From Candidozyma auris (Eukaryota > Ascomycota > Pichiomycetes > Serinales > Metschnikowiaceae), in NCBI RefSeq assembly GCF_003013715.1, contig NC_072813.1:124001-188000 (forward strand): DNA of 64,000 bases, written 5' to 3'. The position numbers and the translations under genes are program-made. The notes under the pieces are model-generated. The model saw nothing but the letters and a program-made list of their open reading frames with translations, ran no database searches and was not told where the DNA came from. Shown here in pieces: positions 1 through 9,985 of the stretch (position 1 is its first letter; each line of letters opens with the position of its first letter).

Positions 1-1059
1 TTGTTCTGGGTGATCGGTAGTTTTCTTCAATGCCAACGAGGAGTCTTTGAGATTCTTATAATTATGCTTCGTTGTGTTCTGTTGCTTCAGGGTAGCCAAG
101 GGCTTGCGGCCCAGTTTGCGACAATTTCTGCCTTGAAACTCAGAGAGCTTATCGTTCAAAGAAGTTCTCGACGACTTATGCTGCGCCAAAAGGTTGGTGA
201 TCGATAATTGTGGGTTTTCATCGTTAACGTTTGACTCATCGTGTATAAGGCACTTGTAGTGAGCACGCTGATCATAAAGGGAAAGCATTGCCGAGCGTCT
301 GAAGGAGGGATTAGTCCGAAGCGACGTTTGCGTGCTCAGTTTCGTCAACTTCCTGAAGTTGACCAGCTCTGAGAGCATCGGGAGTGTAAGGGAAAAGACG
401 TGCTGCTCATGAGATAGTGTGGTGCTATAGAACTCTGAAATCTTTGAAATCCAGTGTGTTTTCAAGTCTGTGATGATCTTTCGCTCAAACACCATATCTT
501 CACGCACAAGATTCGATTCGTTGGTGATCAGGTTCATAAAATAGACGAACGTGTCGCCGAGCTTTGGGTCGAAATCAAAGTCATCGAGAAAGTAATTGAG
601 AATCCAGTGTCTCAACACAACAAACGTTCGAAGTAACACAAGCTGACCAATGTGCTGAGTCTCCTCTGCCTGAGTATTAATGTATTGAAGAGCCCATATT
701 AGTCTTGTGAGCAATAAGTTGAGCACGGTGTGGCTGTCAGTGAATGTTCTAAATGTCAAGAAGAAATCACATATCAAATTGTAGTCGATCACCTCGGGAG
801 ACGTAAGCTGGACAATTAGCGCCTTCAATGTAGCATGATTAATGAAATCCTCATTGTTCTCGTCGAATTTCACCACAGACTCGTGATCCTTTTTGAGTCC
901 AGGGAAATAGCGGTAATCGTCAAAAATGCTCTCGCTATGGTTGTTATAGGCAAACGTGTCTGACCTGGGAGGTTCTTGAAGAAGATTGGCAGAGTCGTCA
1001 GAGGAATCTAGGTTGAAACCTGTCTCACCAAATTCCCATTGTAGGAGGGCTTCACCCAT
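1..1059 (-). CDS. LTE1: Lte1-like RasGEF-N protein, N-terminal part (cut by window edge)
   Basis: The minus strand is open from an ATG at 1059 to base 1 (353 codons, no stop), so the C-terminal catalytic region lies outside the window. Residues about 75-200 resemble the RasGEF N-terminal domain of S. cerevisiae Lte1: ALIVQLTSPEVIDYN, then FFLTFRTF, then RTFVVLRHWILNYF are close matches in the same order. After residue 200 the protein becomes polar and low in conservation, as in Lte1. In yeast Lte1 acts at the bud cortex and promotes mitotic exit when the spindle is correctly placed. An upstream in-frame extension has no better start. Only the N-terminal third is visible, so the GEF domain itself is inferred. 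Confidence 0.85.
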   Translation of the reverse strand, partial: MGEALLQWEFGETGFNLDSSDDSANLLQEPPRSDTFAYNNHSESIFDDYRYFPGLKKDHESVVKFDENNEDFINHATLKALIVQLTSPEVIDYNLICDFFLTFRTFTDSHTVLNLLLTRLIWALQYINTQAEETQHIGQLVLLRTFVVLRHWILNYFLDDFDFDPKLGDTFVYFMNLITNESNLVREDMVFERKIITDLKTHWISKISEFYSTTLSHEQHVFSLTLPMLSELVNFRKLTKLSTQTSLRTNPSFRRSAMLSLYDQRAHYKCLIHDESNVNDENPQLSITNLLAQHKSSRTSLNDKLSEFQGRNCRKLGRKPLATLKQQNTTKHNYKNLKDSSLALKKTTDHPEQ

Positions 1060-1959
1060 AGCGACAAGAAATTGAGAATTTAACTGGCCCTGACAGCAAG
1101 GATAGTGACTTTTAGAGAAGTGAAAGTATCAAGCGTTAGTAGAATGAGACTTGTTTATGTTTACGCAGGCAGTTTTTTTTTGCCCTTTGTTTTGCTATTC
1201 GCCTCACTGTTTATACCAAACTGCAGAAAACCCGAGATTTCGCAGTGGTGAGGCGCGCTTTGTTCTCACATTTTAACTTTAGACTCAAGCAAGAAGTGCC
1301 TAGCCAATTTCAGAATGAAGAATCACAATGCTAATCTAAATGGATTATTCTTTAATTATCTTCGGTGATTAATCAATGACATGATGGCATTTAATCGTTG
1401 CATTTTCGCAAATGGCTGGGGATCTATCAAAGTTTAGACTACTTGGGCGGCGGCCTGCTGGAATGCGCATATCTCTGACACACAATCATCCCACCATCCT
1501 GCAATCGGAGTCCAAGCATGGAATCCACATTTGACGAATAGCGCCGTTTAGAAAATACAGCTCAAGCATACGTAGGTATCTGTATGATAAAAGCATTTCT
1601 AAATTAGCTGTATGATTAAAGAATTTATCAATTGCTCGTTTCAGTCGAGGACATGAGCAGTGATGGTGAGCTTGACACTTGTCGTCAAGAGCATTGATAA
1701 TTGCATAGTAAAGCCAGTACTAATTGGATTGCAATGAGAGCTGTATCTGACAGACGACTGATGTTTTTGCCCAATTTCAATGGTATCTGATGCGTCAAAA
1801 ATGTATTCCGTTTCGCTGCCCTTCCAGATGCTTCGTTGACTTTTCGTATGGTTGGCGCTTCATGCCAATTACCCGCTGTGATATTACACGTGAGCGTTCA
1901 CATTAAGTGGAGCACGATGCTTCCCATGCTTTCTCGAGCTGTTTATCACCTTCCAAAAT
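1060..1959. other. Intergenic, LTE1 promoter and SLX9 3' side
   Basis: AT-rich, with only short unsupported open frames. No tRNA boxes, snoRNA boxes or intron signals seen. Confidence 0.6.
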
Positions 1960-2545
1960 TCAGCTTTGTTGCAAGTTGTGCTGAATGGCGGACTTCAAAG
2001 CCGCAAATGGTGATGCTTTGAACTGCTTATCCGTAAGAACTCTGTTAAAATGCCTGTTCTCCGTTTGTAGCAATTTGGCGTGTCCGCCCTGCTTCTGAGG
2101 ATTTGGTTTATTCGCTTCCTTTTTCTTAGCAGCAATGAAAGCCTGTGGCGTTTTTGCTTCCACTAAATTAAGAGTCTCTTCTGGGAGACTCAGAAGCAAG
2201 TCATCCATTTTGGGCTTTAGGTTTTCCTTACTTTTTCTCTTCCTTCTTCTGGAGGCCGACTTGGAAATGCCGCCCGAGAGATTAAATGATACCTTTGATA
2301 AGATCTTCTCATTGAAGTCCTGTGATTTATTCTTCAACTTCTCTTTTTTGGAAGTCTGCAGCAATTTGAGCAAGGGATTCTCGTGATGCTCCTCCCTCAG
2401 CGCTTGTTCTTGCTTGAATTCGGCGATTTTGCTTGCGATCGAAGCTCTCTTTGCCGATTTGGATCTAAGTCCTGTCTTTTTCTTTATTGACTAATGTTAG
2501 TAAGTCGCAAACTGATGAACCTTATATGTGTTGTGGACATACCAT
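1960..2545 (-). CDS. SLX9: Slx9-like 40S ribosome biogenesis/export factor (spliced)
   Basis: The CDS is complement(1960..2490, 2543..2545), 177 residues. Exon 1 is the ATG alone. The donor GTATGT follows directly, the branch point is TTACTAAC and the acceptor is ATTAG; splicing gives MSIKKKTGLRSKSAKRAS, which parallels the Slx9 N-terminus (KKRTTLRSKAAARRA). The core GISKSASRRRKRKSK followed by LKPKMDDLL, and the C-terminal PFAALKSAI, also match Slx9. Without the splice the conserved N-terminus has no ATG. Slx9 is a nucleolar protein bound to pre-40S particles, needed for ITS1 processing and 40S export. Very basic, no membrane segments. The CTG codons near the exon 2 start are read as Ser here. 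Confidence 0.9.
2491..2542 (-). other. SLX9 intron (52 nt)
   Basis: GTATGT donor directly after the start codon, TTACTAAC branch point, ATTAG acceptor 5 nt after the branch motif. Length is not a multiple of three, and retention gives a stop after a few codons. Confidence 0.9.
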
Positions 2546-3485
2546 TGGGTGCCGCTCGATTTAATCTGAAAATAGCCCTTATCGTGGGATCAGTCGAAGG
2601 CCTCATCTCATTTCTGTACAGGCCAGCCCACAAGCAGTCAGAGAAGCAGGCAAATATTTCCTTACGAGAAAGAGATATGTATTCAAAACATATCAAAGAA
2701 AAAATATACATGCTTCGTAAGGTTTGTGAGAGATGAGATTTGAAGAGAGTAAGCTCAGTGTGTTGCTATCTCACATGTGCCTTCATTTTGCAGCCATTCA
2801 AGGATGCATTTGAGAAGCCGAAGGGGGTGACAAGACGAAGAAAAAAAAAAAAAAAAAGAAAGATATAAAAACCTTCATCTTTAGAGTCACAAATCTTTTG
2901 GGTCTTATTATATTGTAAATGTGCATCATAGCTTCTGATCTTTGAATATATTTGTTCCTGTGCTGTGTGACTTGTGATGTGGAGGAGCGTCAAGCTGTAA
3001 TTCAAACCTCACCTAAACTAATGAAACTTATTCATGTAAAACTGAGTTCATTTAGATGCTCGACTTTTATGATAAGCTTTGGACGAGCCTAGTTTTAAAC
3101 ATTTATTTGACCACTTTGTGTAACCTATATGAGACAACCTCCTGCTTCTCGCAGACAATTGCATTGTTCGCTCAAAAGATCTCATCTCTTACAAAATTTG
3201 CAACCAAAAACGCTACCTCTTAAAAATCACAGCAAACAGTATGACACGACTAAAGATGACTATGACATGAAGTAGAGCTTTCTATCACTTCCTCTATATC
3301 ACCTCTTATCGCTCAGTTGCACGTTTCTCCAAGCCCTTCAACACTTCTCCTGTACGAACCCGAGATGAGCGAGAAAACATACATACCCTTGTACCACGTT
3401 CCATAGAGTTACCGTAGAGCAGGTCTTAGAGCTCGATTTAAAATAGCATCAAACAAGGTCGGCAATATTACCTTACCACAATATC
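2546..3485. other. Divergent promoter region SLX9/FHL1
   Basis: About 940 bases between divergent genes. Contains an A-run near 2838-2856. No supported gene or RNA. Confidence 0.6.
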
Positions 3486-6482
3486 ATGAGCACGTGGCAA
3501 GCTCAAGGTGACCACACTGCCACAAGTCCCAGGTCAAAGATTCAGCAGTCAACCCAGCTAGATAACGCTGCCACTCCTAGGATGTCTCATCTGCCTACGC
3601 CGCTGAGTGAGCTAAAACAGTTCTCTGAGGACCTTCTACGAAGAAACCACCACATTGTCACTTCAGAAGCTGCTCTCAGCCCTTCCAACGAGCAGTCAGA
3701 CAACGAGGCCCTGAAGATTTCTGCTTACGCAAGGCTAGATTTCGAAAATTACACGTTCTTCGTGCAAACGCTTCAGGTGGTATTGGGAAGAAAAGCTGTA
3801 GATGACTCGGCACCCTCTCATCACGCTGTGGACGTGCACTTGTCGTCCAAGAAGGCCATTTCTAGACGCCATGCGAAAATCTTCTACAACTTTGGCACTC
3901 AAAGATTTGAAATTTCCATATTAGGCCGCAATGGCGCTTTTGTGGACGACCAGTTTGTTGAAACAGGTATCACCGTTCCGCTTGTCGATAACACCAAAAT
4001 TCAAATTGGCGACATTCCTTTCACGTTTGTTCTACCTTCACTTGGACCTCCAGAAGAGAAGAAGTCAAGCTCTGCGAAACCTTTCAACCCAAGTGATGCT
4101 ATAAATCTACGGTCAAACTTATATCTGAATCCTGGCTCTCCCAACAGAAGGAAGTCTCTCACTGAAGAGCAGAAGAAAGCACGCAGGGACCTGCGAGCAG
4201 ATATTGTACGGCGCTTATCGAATGCTCGACGAAAGTCACTTGCCTCATCAACAAGCGATGAAATTACTGCTCTTCTCAAGGAGCTTGAGGATATCGGCGA
4301 CGATGACGAGAATGATATACTCGATAAGGAAGTCAATGAGCTACTCCGTCAAGGCAACATTCAAAAAGAAGATGATGAATTGGACGAGCTTGTTAAGCAG
4401 CACAATCTTCTGCAGGGTGTGGGTGTCGACGACAAAGATAAGAAAGTCGATGATGTTGACATAAATTTACTAGATCAAGAAATAGCGTCTCTCGCTCCCC
4501 TTATGGATGGACAGCATGCAGAAAATGACGCAAATTCCACGGATTCGAAGCAGGGTGTTCACGGCAGGCACGACACAACACATCCTCCTCCAAGTACAGC
4601 TCCAACGGACCCGAAAGCTGGGCCTCTCATGGGTCGCCCTGTGGGGCCACGCATGGGTAAGCCAGCTCAGATCCAGCCTCCAGCCAATAGACCTTATGGA
4701 AGACAAACGGTTGGTCAATTTTATGGCTATCCTAACGCGGGATCCTATCCAGCAGGCTACAGTCCGCCATATGGAACTCCTGGGTATGCTTCTGGCGTCA
4801 GGGGAAATGCTTATCTTCCAATGATGATGCCAGCACGACCGCCACCACCTAAACTTGAAGTCGAGGTGGAAGTCATTAGTAGTGTTACTGTGAAGCAACA
4901 ATCAGCTCCGTTTAAAGCCATATCTACAGGGGTTGGGGCCTTTCAAATCCCACCGGTGTGTGTTTTCAAAACTTTGGATCCTCCCCTGAGTAAACCTAAA
5001 GTTCCTCTCAGGCGTAAGGACGCCCTGAGCGTGAGGAAGTCCAAGGCTACTACCAGCAAGGAGGTTCCGGAACAGTACAAATCAAAGCCTTCTGAGAGTA
5101 TAATCGCAATGATCACGAGGGTTCTTCGGGGACCTAATCCCAGGAACTCGGGTTTTTCTGTGAGTGAAATTCATGACGCAATCAAGGAATATTATCCGTA
5201 CTATCAATATTGTCCAGATGGATGGCAATCAATGGTGACCCATGTTTTGAGGACTCACAAAATGTTCAAACGCGTCTACAAAGCAGGTCTTGAGTCAGAA
5301 CATCTATGGACGATTGATGATCAGTTCCTTGCTGAAAAAGAACGGGTGAGAAAGAAGCAACAAGAAGTGGCTATGGCTAAGGCGAAAGAGGCCGCTTTGA
5401 AGGCCGTTGAGCTAAGACTGAAACAACTGACTCCTCAGTTTGGCTCAGTAGGAAGACCTTTCATGACTCCTTACGCTTCGACGTATGGTCAGCAAAGGTA
5501 CCCTATTTCTCGTGATCTGTCACCACCTATAAACAATGGTGCTCTAGATCAAAAGCCAAAGTCTATTGCTGAACTTGCTAGTGAGATAAAAAGAGAATCA
5601 CCAGGGGCTTCAAATTCACCTTCATATATGCACAGTCTGAGTTTATCTTCCACGCTGGTAGTAAACGCAGCTGATACGAGCCATAGCATCAAGGAACAGC
5701 TTGCCGCCAACAGATCAGGCAGCCCACCCAATGTCAGCGCTACCAGCGGCGATGGTAAGAGTCATCAAACTTCACCCACTCCACAACCGGTTGCAGCAGC
5801 AGCAGCAGCTATATCTGCAACGACTACATCCAGCTCAACTACAAAGCTGTTACCAATGAACGCAGATACCAAGAAGTCCCTCGCATATTTACAGAAAGAA
5901 CTTTTCACACTATACAAAAACAAAAAATTATCCTATAATACTGCTACTACCACGAACATCATCACAAAGGCATTAGCCACGACAATCGCTCAGGTTAATA
6001 CAATCGGTGCTAAGGCTGGCTGTGGAGACAACGCTTTGAGCTTCTTGGTGGAGAAAGCCCCTCAACAGGTGAGTAAAATTCTCGACATCGCATTAACAAA
6101 ATCAATTAAGGAATACGAAGGGAAGCTGTCGAATCCGACAAGCAAGGAGTCTACGCCAATTCCTCTGAATGCATCACCTGCCGCAAGATCGAGCACGACA
6201 CCAAAGCCTACCAGTGATATTCCGAGAACGCATGGCCCAGATCAACCCACCTCAGGGTCATTGTCAGCAACCCCAAGTTCTCCACTGGGAGGTACAACGA
6301 AGCCCACATACACTGGAGGTTTGAGTCGCCCACATTTCAGCGGGGTCGCGAGGCCCCAAAATATTAGCAAGCCTGGCGCATTGCTGAAGGGTCCCGAATT
6401 CCTCTCAAACAAACCAAGACAAGAAAAGCGACCAGCAGATGATATCAAAGAGGATCCTCTGAAGGCCATTAAGCTAGAATAG
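3486..6482 (+). CDS. FHL1: Fhl1-like forkhead/FHA regulator of ribosomal protein genes
   Basis: 998 residues from the ATG at 3486. An FHA domain spans about residues 84-184, with the typical GR..., SRRHAKI and NG motifs (LGRKAVDD, ISRRHAKIFY, LGRNGAFV). An acidic region follows (about 255-345), then a forkhead domain at about 533-620 (SGFSVSEIHDAIKEYYPYY, GWQSMVTHVLRTHKMF, then a basic helix rich in KAKEAA). The FHA plus forkhead order is diagnostic of Fhl1. In S. cerevisiae and C. albicans Fhl1 sits on ribosomal protein promoters and recruits the coactivator Ifh1 through its FHA domain. Three ribosomal protein genes lie in this window. The C-terminal third is Ser/Thr/Pro-rich with a short poly-Ala run. 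No intron or frame problem seen. Confidence 0.95.
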   Translation: MSTWQAQGDHTATSPRSKIQQSTQLDNAATPRMSHLPTPLSELKQFSEDLLRRNHHIVTSEAALSPSNEQSDNEALKISAYARLDFENYTFFVQTLQVVLGRKAVDDSAPSHHAVDVHLSSKKAISRRHAKIFYNFGTQRFEISILGRNGAFVDDQFVETGITVPLVDNTKIQIGDIPFTFVLPSLGPPEEKKSSSAKPFNPSDAINLRSNLYLNPGSPNRRKSLTEEQKKARRDLRADIVRRLSNARRKSLASSTSDEITALLKELEDIGDDDENDILDKEVNELLRQGNIQKEDDELDELVKQHNLLQGVGVDDKDKKVDDVDINLLDQEIASLAPLMDGQHAENDANSTDSKQGVHGRHDTTHPPPSTAPTDPKAGPLMGRPVGPRMGKPAQIQPPANRPYGRQTVGQFYGYPNAGSYPAGYSPPYGTPGYASGVRGNAYLPMMMPARPPPPKLEVEVEVISSVTVKQQSAPFKAISTGVGAFQIPPVCVFKTLDPPLSKPKVPLRRKDALSVRKSKATTSKEVPEQYKSKPSESIIAMITRVLRGPNPRNSGFSVSEIHDAIKEYYPYYQYCPDGWQSMVTHVLRTHKMFKRVYKAGLESEHLWTIDDQFLAEKERVRKKQQEVAMAKAKEAALKAVELRLKQLTPQFGSVGRPFMTPYASTYGQQRYPISRDLSPPINNGALDQKPKSIAELASEIKRESPGASNSPSYMHSLSLSSTLVVNAADTSHSIKEQLAANRSGSPPNVSATSGDGKSHQTSPTPQPVAAAAAAISATTTSSSTTKLLPMNADTKKSLAYLQKELFTLYKNKKLSYNTATTTNIITKALATTIAQVNTIGAKAGCGDNALSFLVEKAPQQVSKILDIALTKSIKEYEGKLSNPTSKESTPIPLNASPAARSSTTPKPTSDIPRTHGPDQPTSGSLSATPSSPLGGTTKPTYTGGLSRPHFSGVARPQNISKPGALLKGPEFLSNKPRQEKRPADDIKEDPLKAIKLE

Positions 6483-6702
6483 ACAGGCACTTTGCACCTA
6501 TGCGCAGGCGCCTTCTCTACGCTGCACAACCCTAAGCATTAATTTCATAGACCAAGGACAATAATTAGCATCTGGAGTGCTAAATTATTCATTTATCAAG
6601 CAGTGATTAGTAGAATATTTCAATTTAGACCAACTCTATGGGTGCAATATAGGGCTCCCGGGGTGTATCCTGTATATGCCTCGTATACCCTACGCTCATT
6701 AA

Positions 6703-6711
6703 AGTGGCAAC
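6703..6711 (+). promoter_or_regulatory. Possible PACE-like (Rpn4) element upstream of PRE2
   Basis: AGTGGCAAC lies about 67 bases before the PRE2 start and differs at two positions from the proteasome element GGTGGCAAA. Rpn4 controls proteasome genes in yeasts, but the motif varies among CUG-clade species, so this is tentative. Confidence 0.35.
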
Positions 6712-6777
6712 AACCTCAACGCTATCTCTAGAACTCGTTATACAATATCCACCTATTTCGACTTACACTTTCCCAGC

Positions 6778-7626
6778 ATGAACTCAATCGCAAGCCAGTT
6801 CACGCACAGTAACGCCAATACTCTCCATAGCGAGTTTCAAGGCGCCACTGAACGTTTGGCCAAACAAGAACATACTAGCTTAGCCCCAGAAATACAATTG
6901 CCTCCCATTTCCAAGCCCACAGAATTCCTCAGAGCACATACTGACGATGCGTCAAATCCAGATTGCAAAATCAAAATTGCCCATGGTACCACGACATTGG
7001 CCTTCAGATTCCAAGGAGGTATAGTTGTGGCAGTTGATTCGAGAGCCACCGCTGGTAACTGGGTGGCCTCGCAAACTGTTAACAAGGTCATCAGGATCAA
7101 TCCATTCTTGTTGGGCACAATGGCTGGTGGTGCTGCTGACTGTCAGTACTGGGAGACATGGTTGGGTACTCAGTGTAGACTACACGAGTTGCGTGAAAAG
7201 GAGCGCATATCGGTGGCTGCTGCGTCGAAGATCTTGGGTAACTTGGTCTACCAGTACAAGGGTATGGGCTTGTCCATGGGTACGATGGTCTGTGGGTACA
7301 CGAAGAAAGAAGGGCCCACCATCTTTTATGTGGACTCTGACGGCACTAGGTTGAAGGGAGACTTGTTCTGTGTTGGTTCGGGTCAGACGTTTGCCTACGG
7401 TGTGTTGGACTCCGAGTACAAGTGGGACTTGAGCGTGGAAGAGGCCTTGTATTTGGGCAAGAGAAGTATTTTAGCAGCCACTCACAGAGATGCCTACTCT
7501 GGTGGTTCGATCAACTTGTATCACGTTACGGAGAACGGATGGGTGTATCATGGCAACCACAATGTCGGAGACATTTTCTACGATATCAAGGAACAGGAGA
7601 AATCGTTCAACAACGTTGACGGATGA
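6778..7626 (+). CDS. PRE2: 20S proteasome beta-5 subunit (chymotrypsin-like)
   Basis: 282 residues. A propeptide of 70 residues ends in the conserved Gly before the catalytic Thr (IAHG then TTTLAF, Thr71 = mature Thr1). Mature Asp17 and Arg19 (AVDSRAT) and Lys33 (TVNKVIRI) are all present, so the subunit should be active. [14 protein letters not shown] and [17 protein letters not shown] are beta-5 signatures. It cleaves after hydrophobic residues inside the 20S core, after self-removal of the propeptide. Downstream RPL11 is on the same strand with its own promoter. Confidence 0.97.
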   Translation: MNSIASQFTHSNANTLHSEFQGATERLAKQEHTSLAPEIQLPPISKPTEFLRAHTDDASNPDCKIKIAHGTTTLAFRFQGGIVVAVDSRATAGNWVASQTVNKVIRINPFLLGTMAGGAADCQYWETWLGTQCRLHELREKERISVAAASKILGNLVYQYKGMGLSMGTMVCGYTKKEGPTIFYVDSDGTRLKGDLFCVGSGQTFAYGVLDSEYKWDLSVEEALYLGKRSILAATHRDAYSGGSINLYHVTENGWVYHGNHNVGDIFYDIKEQEKSFNNVDG

Positions 7627-8004
7627 AAAGAGTATGTTGATGTACGAGGAGTAGATATCTGATCGCACTCACCGCATAGAAAGAAGGCAAATGAGGGCCA
7701 CGGAACAACAGGTTCACAATCCATAAATACTAGAGTATAGCTCAGAGGCTACACTAATGTAATGCACTTCATGATCTAAACAAATAACACAGAACTGAGA
7801 TAGCTACAAAACGGAGGTAAGTAACAACATTCCAGTGCTTGATATCTTGAGCAGGGCCCGCGCCCTGATTTTTTGCTGTTTACACGTGATAAGATCAACG
7901 CTCGACGTGCACATCACAATTCGCACCATCCAGTCTGGCGCTACTCTGAAAATTTTAGTAGAGGAAAAAAAAGGTCTTCTCCAGAACTACAAACAACAGC
8001 CAAA
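7627..8004. other. RPL11 promoter region
   Basis: PRE2 3' region followed by the RPL11 promoter. Contains the GC-rich palindrome and CACGTG listed separately and an A-rich leader before the ATG. Confidence 0.6.
7852..7888 (+). promoter_or_regulatory. RPL11 promoter: AGGG/CCCT inverted repeat plus CACGTG box
   Basis: CAGGGC and GCCCTG form an inverted repeat with a 4-base spacer at 7852-7867. A CACGTG box follows at 7883-7888. CACGTG is the Cbf1 site. The AGGG-N6-CCCT element resembles the arrangement in the RPL18 promoter of this window, where it looks Tbf1-like. Binding here is inferred. Confidence 0.5.
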
Positions 8005-8678
8005 ATGGTATGTCCAAATCCTGAAAGGGCTTCAATCGGGGTCGCTAGTGATGACGCTTTCAATGAAATTGGAGTTTTCAGTTTCCATGAATCCACTGCT
8101 CTAGAAAATCCCATTGAATTCAGAATACCCTATCACATCGTCAGCCAGTTACTAACAGCCAGTCTGCTCAGAACCCTATGCGTGAGTTGCGTATCGAAAA
8201 GTTGGTCTTGAACATCTGTGTCGGTGAATCCGGTGACAGATTGACCAGAGCCTCCAAGGTGTTGGAGCAGTTGTCTGGTCAGACCCCAGTCCAGTCGAAG
8301 GCCAGATACACCGTCAGAACTTTCGGTATCAGAAGAAACGAAAAGATCTCTGTGCACGTCACCGTTAGAGGTCCAAAGGCTGAGGAGATCTTGGAGAGAG
8401 GCTTGAGAGTGAAGGAGTTCCAGTTGAAGAGAAAGAACTTCTCTGCCACCGGTAACTTCGGTTTCGGTATTGACGAGCACATTGACTTGGGTATCAAGTA
8501 CGACCCAGGTATCGGTATCTACGGTATGGACTTCTACGTTGTCATGGGCAGACACGGTGCCAGAGTTGCCAGAAGAAAGAGATGCAGAGCTGCTATTGGT
8601 AACACCCACAAGACCAACCAGGAGGAGACCATTGCCTGGTTCAAGCAGAAGTACGATGCTGAGGTTTTGGACAAATAA
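8005..8678 (+). CDS. RPL11: 60S ribosomal protein L11 (uL5), spliced
   Basis: The CDS is join(8005..8007, 8163..8678), 172 residues. Exon 1 is only the ATG. Splicing gives [19 protein letters not shown], nearly identical to yeast Rpl11. The rest is almost colinear with it ([38 protein letters not shown]). L11/uL5 belongs to the 5S RNP in the central protuberance of the 60S subunit. Codon use is strongly biased, with TTG for Leu and CTG absent, as expected for a highly expressed gene. The in-frame methionine inside exon 2 is not the start, because the conserved SAQNP precedes it. Confidence 0.97.
8008..8162 (+). other. RPL11 intron (155 nt)
   Basis: GTATGT donor right after the ATG, TTACTAAC branch point, acceptor AGCCAG. 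A nearer AG (ACTAACAG) is skipped to keep the frame. The intron has no stop in the ATG frame, so a retained transcript would encode an unrelated peptide. Confidence 0.95.
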
Positions 8679-9985
8679 ACAGCCTAGCACATGTATAAAA
8701 TATAATATTGAGAGACGAATGGAGTAGAGTGTAGATGCAGTGAAGTAGTAAGCTTGGACTGTAAAGTCAAGGGCGAGTTGGGATGACTTCTGCCTAGCAA
8801 GCCAGTTTCAAGCTTGAATCCCTCCAGTCTATCGTGAATAAATTCAGTGATGAATGAGATACGCAAATGGCCATTTAAGTGATATCTGCGCATCAATAAA
8901 TAGGCAGGTTCACGTTCAATAGGTACTGTGGTAGGAGCGGCTGTTAGCCTCTCAGGAGCAGCTGTTAGCCTCTCAGTAAGACTCCAATTTTTTTTTCAGG
9001 CCAACAACTTTGTAGCCATACTCACGTCCACTAAGACAAGGTTTATCAAAGTGATTGCTGATTTGCGCTTTTGTGACAACGCCTACCTCCCTCTGACGGT
9101 GTGGAGTAACTCCCATATATAGCACTCCAATTTAGTGGCTGTGCTAGTCTTGATCCTCGAAAAAGTGATGGTACCATACAACATCATTGGTGTTGATTAC
9201 ACTATAGGACTAGCATTGCACTGTTTGGAGAGTCCGTGCTTGTTGCTAGTCGAACTCTTTGCTGTAAATGGCTGCGAAAACCACCACTGTCATCTCCGAC
9301 TAACTCAGATAAGACCTTCAAAAAGATAACATAATTAAGTAGACAGATTAAATTGAAGAAAGTCGCATCAAGTGTTCACTCCCTTAAACAGAATGAGCAA
9401 GCTAAATTGACGATGTTTAAATACCTCCAGTAGCATAGTACAGACTCAAGTACTTATTGCGAGACGACGCCAAAGATATGTACTGAGAACGTTCACGTAG
9501 AGTTACAGAAAGCAATATTGTCAGTTTTTCCCTGCATCACGTTCAGCTAATGAATCATTTTCTATGTCTTGGAGATTCGGGACCATAAGGAGTTCGTGGT
9601 GTGGGGTGTGCTCGTAGCGTGTGGTTCGGTACGGTACAAAGATTATTCATACCATGATTAGGCATTTAACACACATCGCCAACACGAAATGGAAAAGAGG
9701 CCGAGGAATTGCATTTAGTTGGTGGAGAATTTTTGACAATGTTATGGTCTGGCTTTAACAGTCCAGTCTTATGCCGTTTTCACTGCGCCGTATCTGTAAG
9801 AGCCCCTCAAACTGATGCCGCGCCCACACGGACCTAAAGACTTCTCAAAAGCTTAGTCAACGTCTTCATCTCATAAAAAGTAACTTATCATCCTCATCCA
9901 AGTACCCCACACAAAAAACAGACGACACCCGCCAAATCCGCCATACTCTACATATTCAACTACTGATTCATAACTTCACCTATTG
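8679..9985. other. Intergenic RPL11-SNT309
   Basis: About 1.3 kb. Holds the 21-base tandem repeat listed next. Small open frames (8928-9329 plus; 8684-8893 minus) have no recognisable product. No tRNA found. Confidence 0.5.
8934..8975. repeat. 21-base tandem repeat, two copies
   Basis: Two adjacent copies of a 21-base unit (8934-8954 and 8955-8975) differ at one position (GCGGCT versus GCAGCT). On the minus strand each copy contains CTAACAG, like a branch point with an AG, but no donor or reading frame supports splicing. Confidence 0.85.

Noticed and set aside
8048..8162. GTGATGA box C-like sequence in the RPL11 intron as a snoRNA
   Set aside because: No CTGA box D and no terminal stem downstream before the splice site.
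8684..8893. 69-codon minus-strand ATG frame over the RPL11 3' region
   Set aside because: Overlaps the RPL11 3' end, no family and no independent signal.
9290..9330. CTAACTCAG at 9300 as a splice acceptor of a hidden gene
   Set aside because: No donor or coding sequence on either side.
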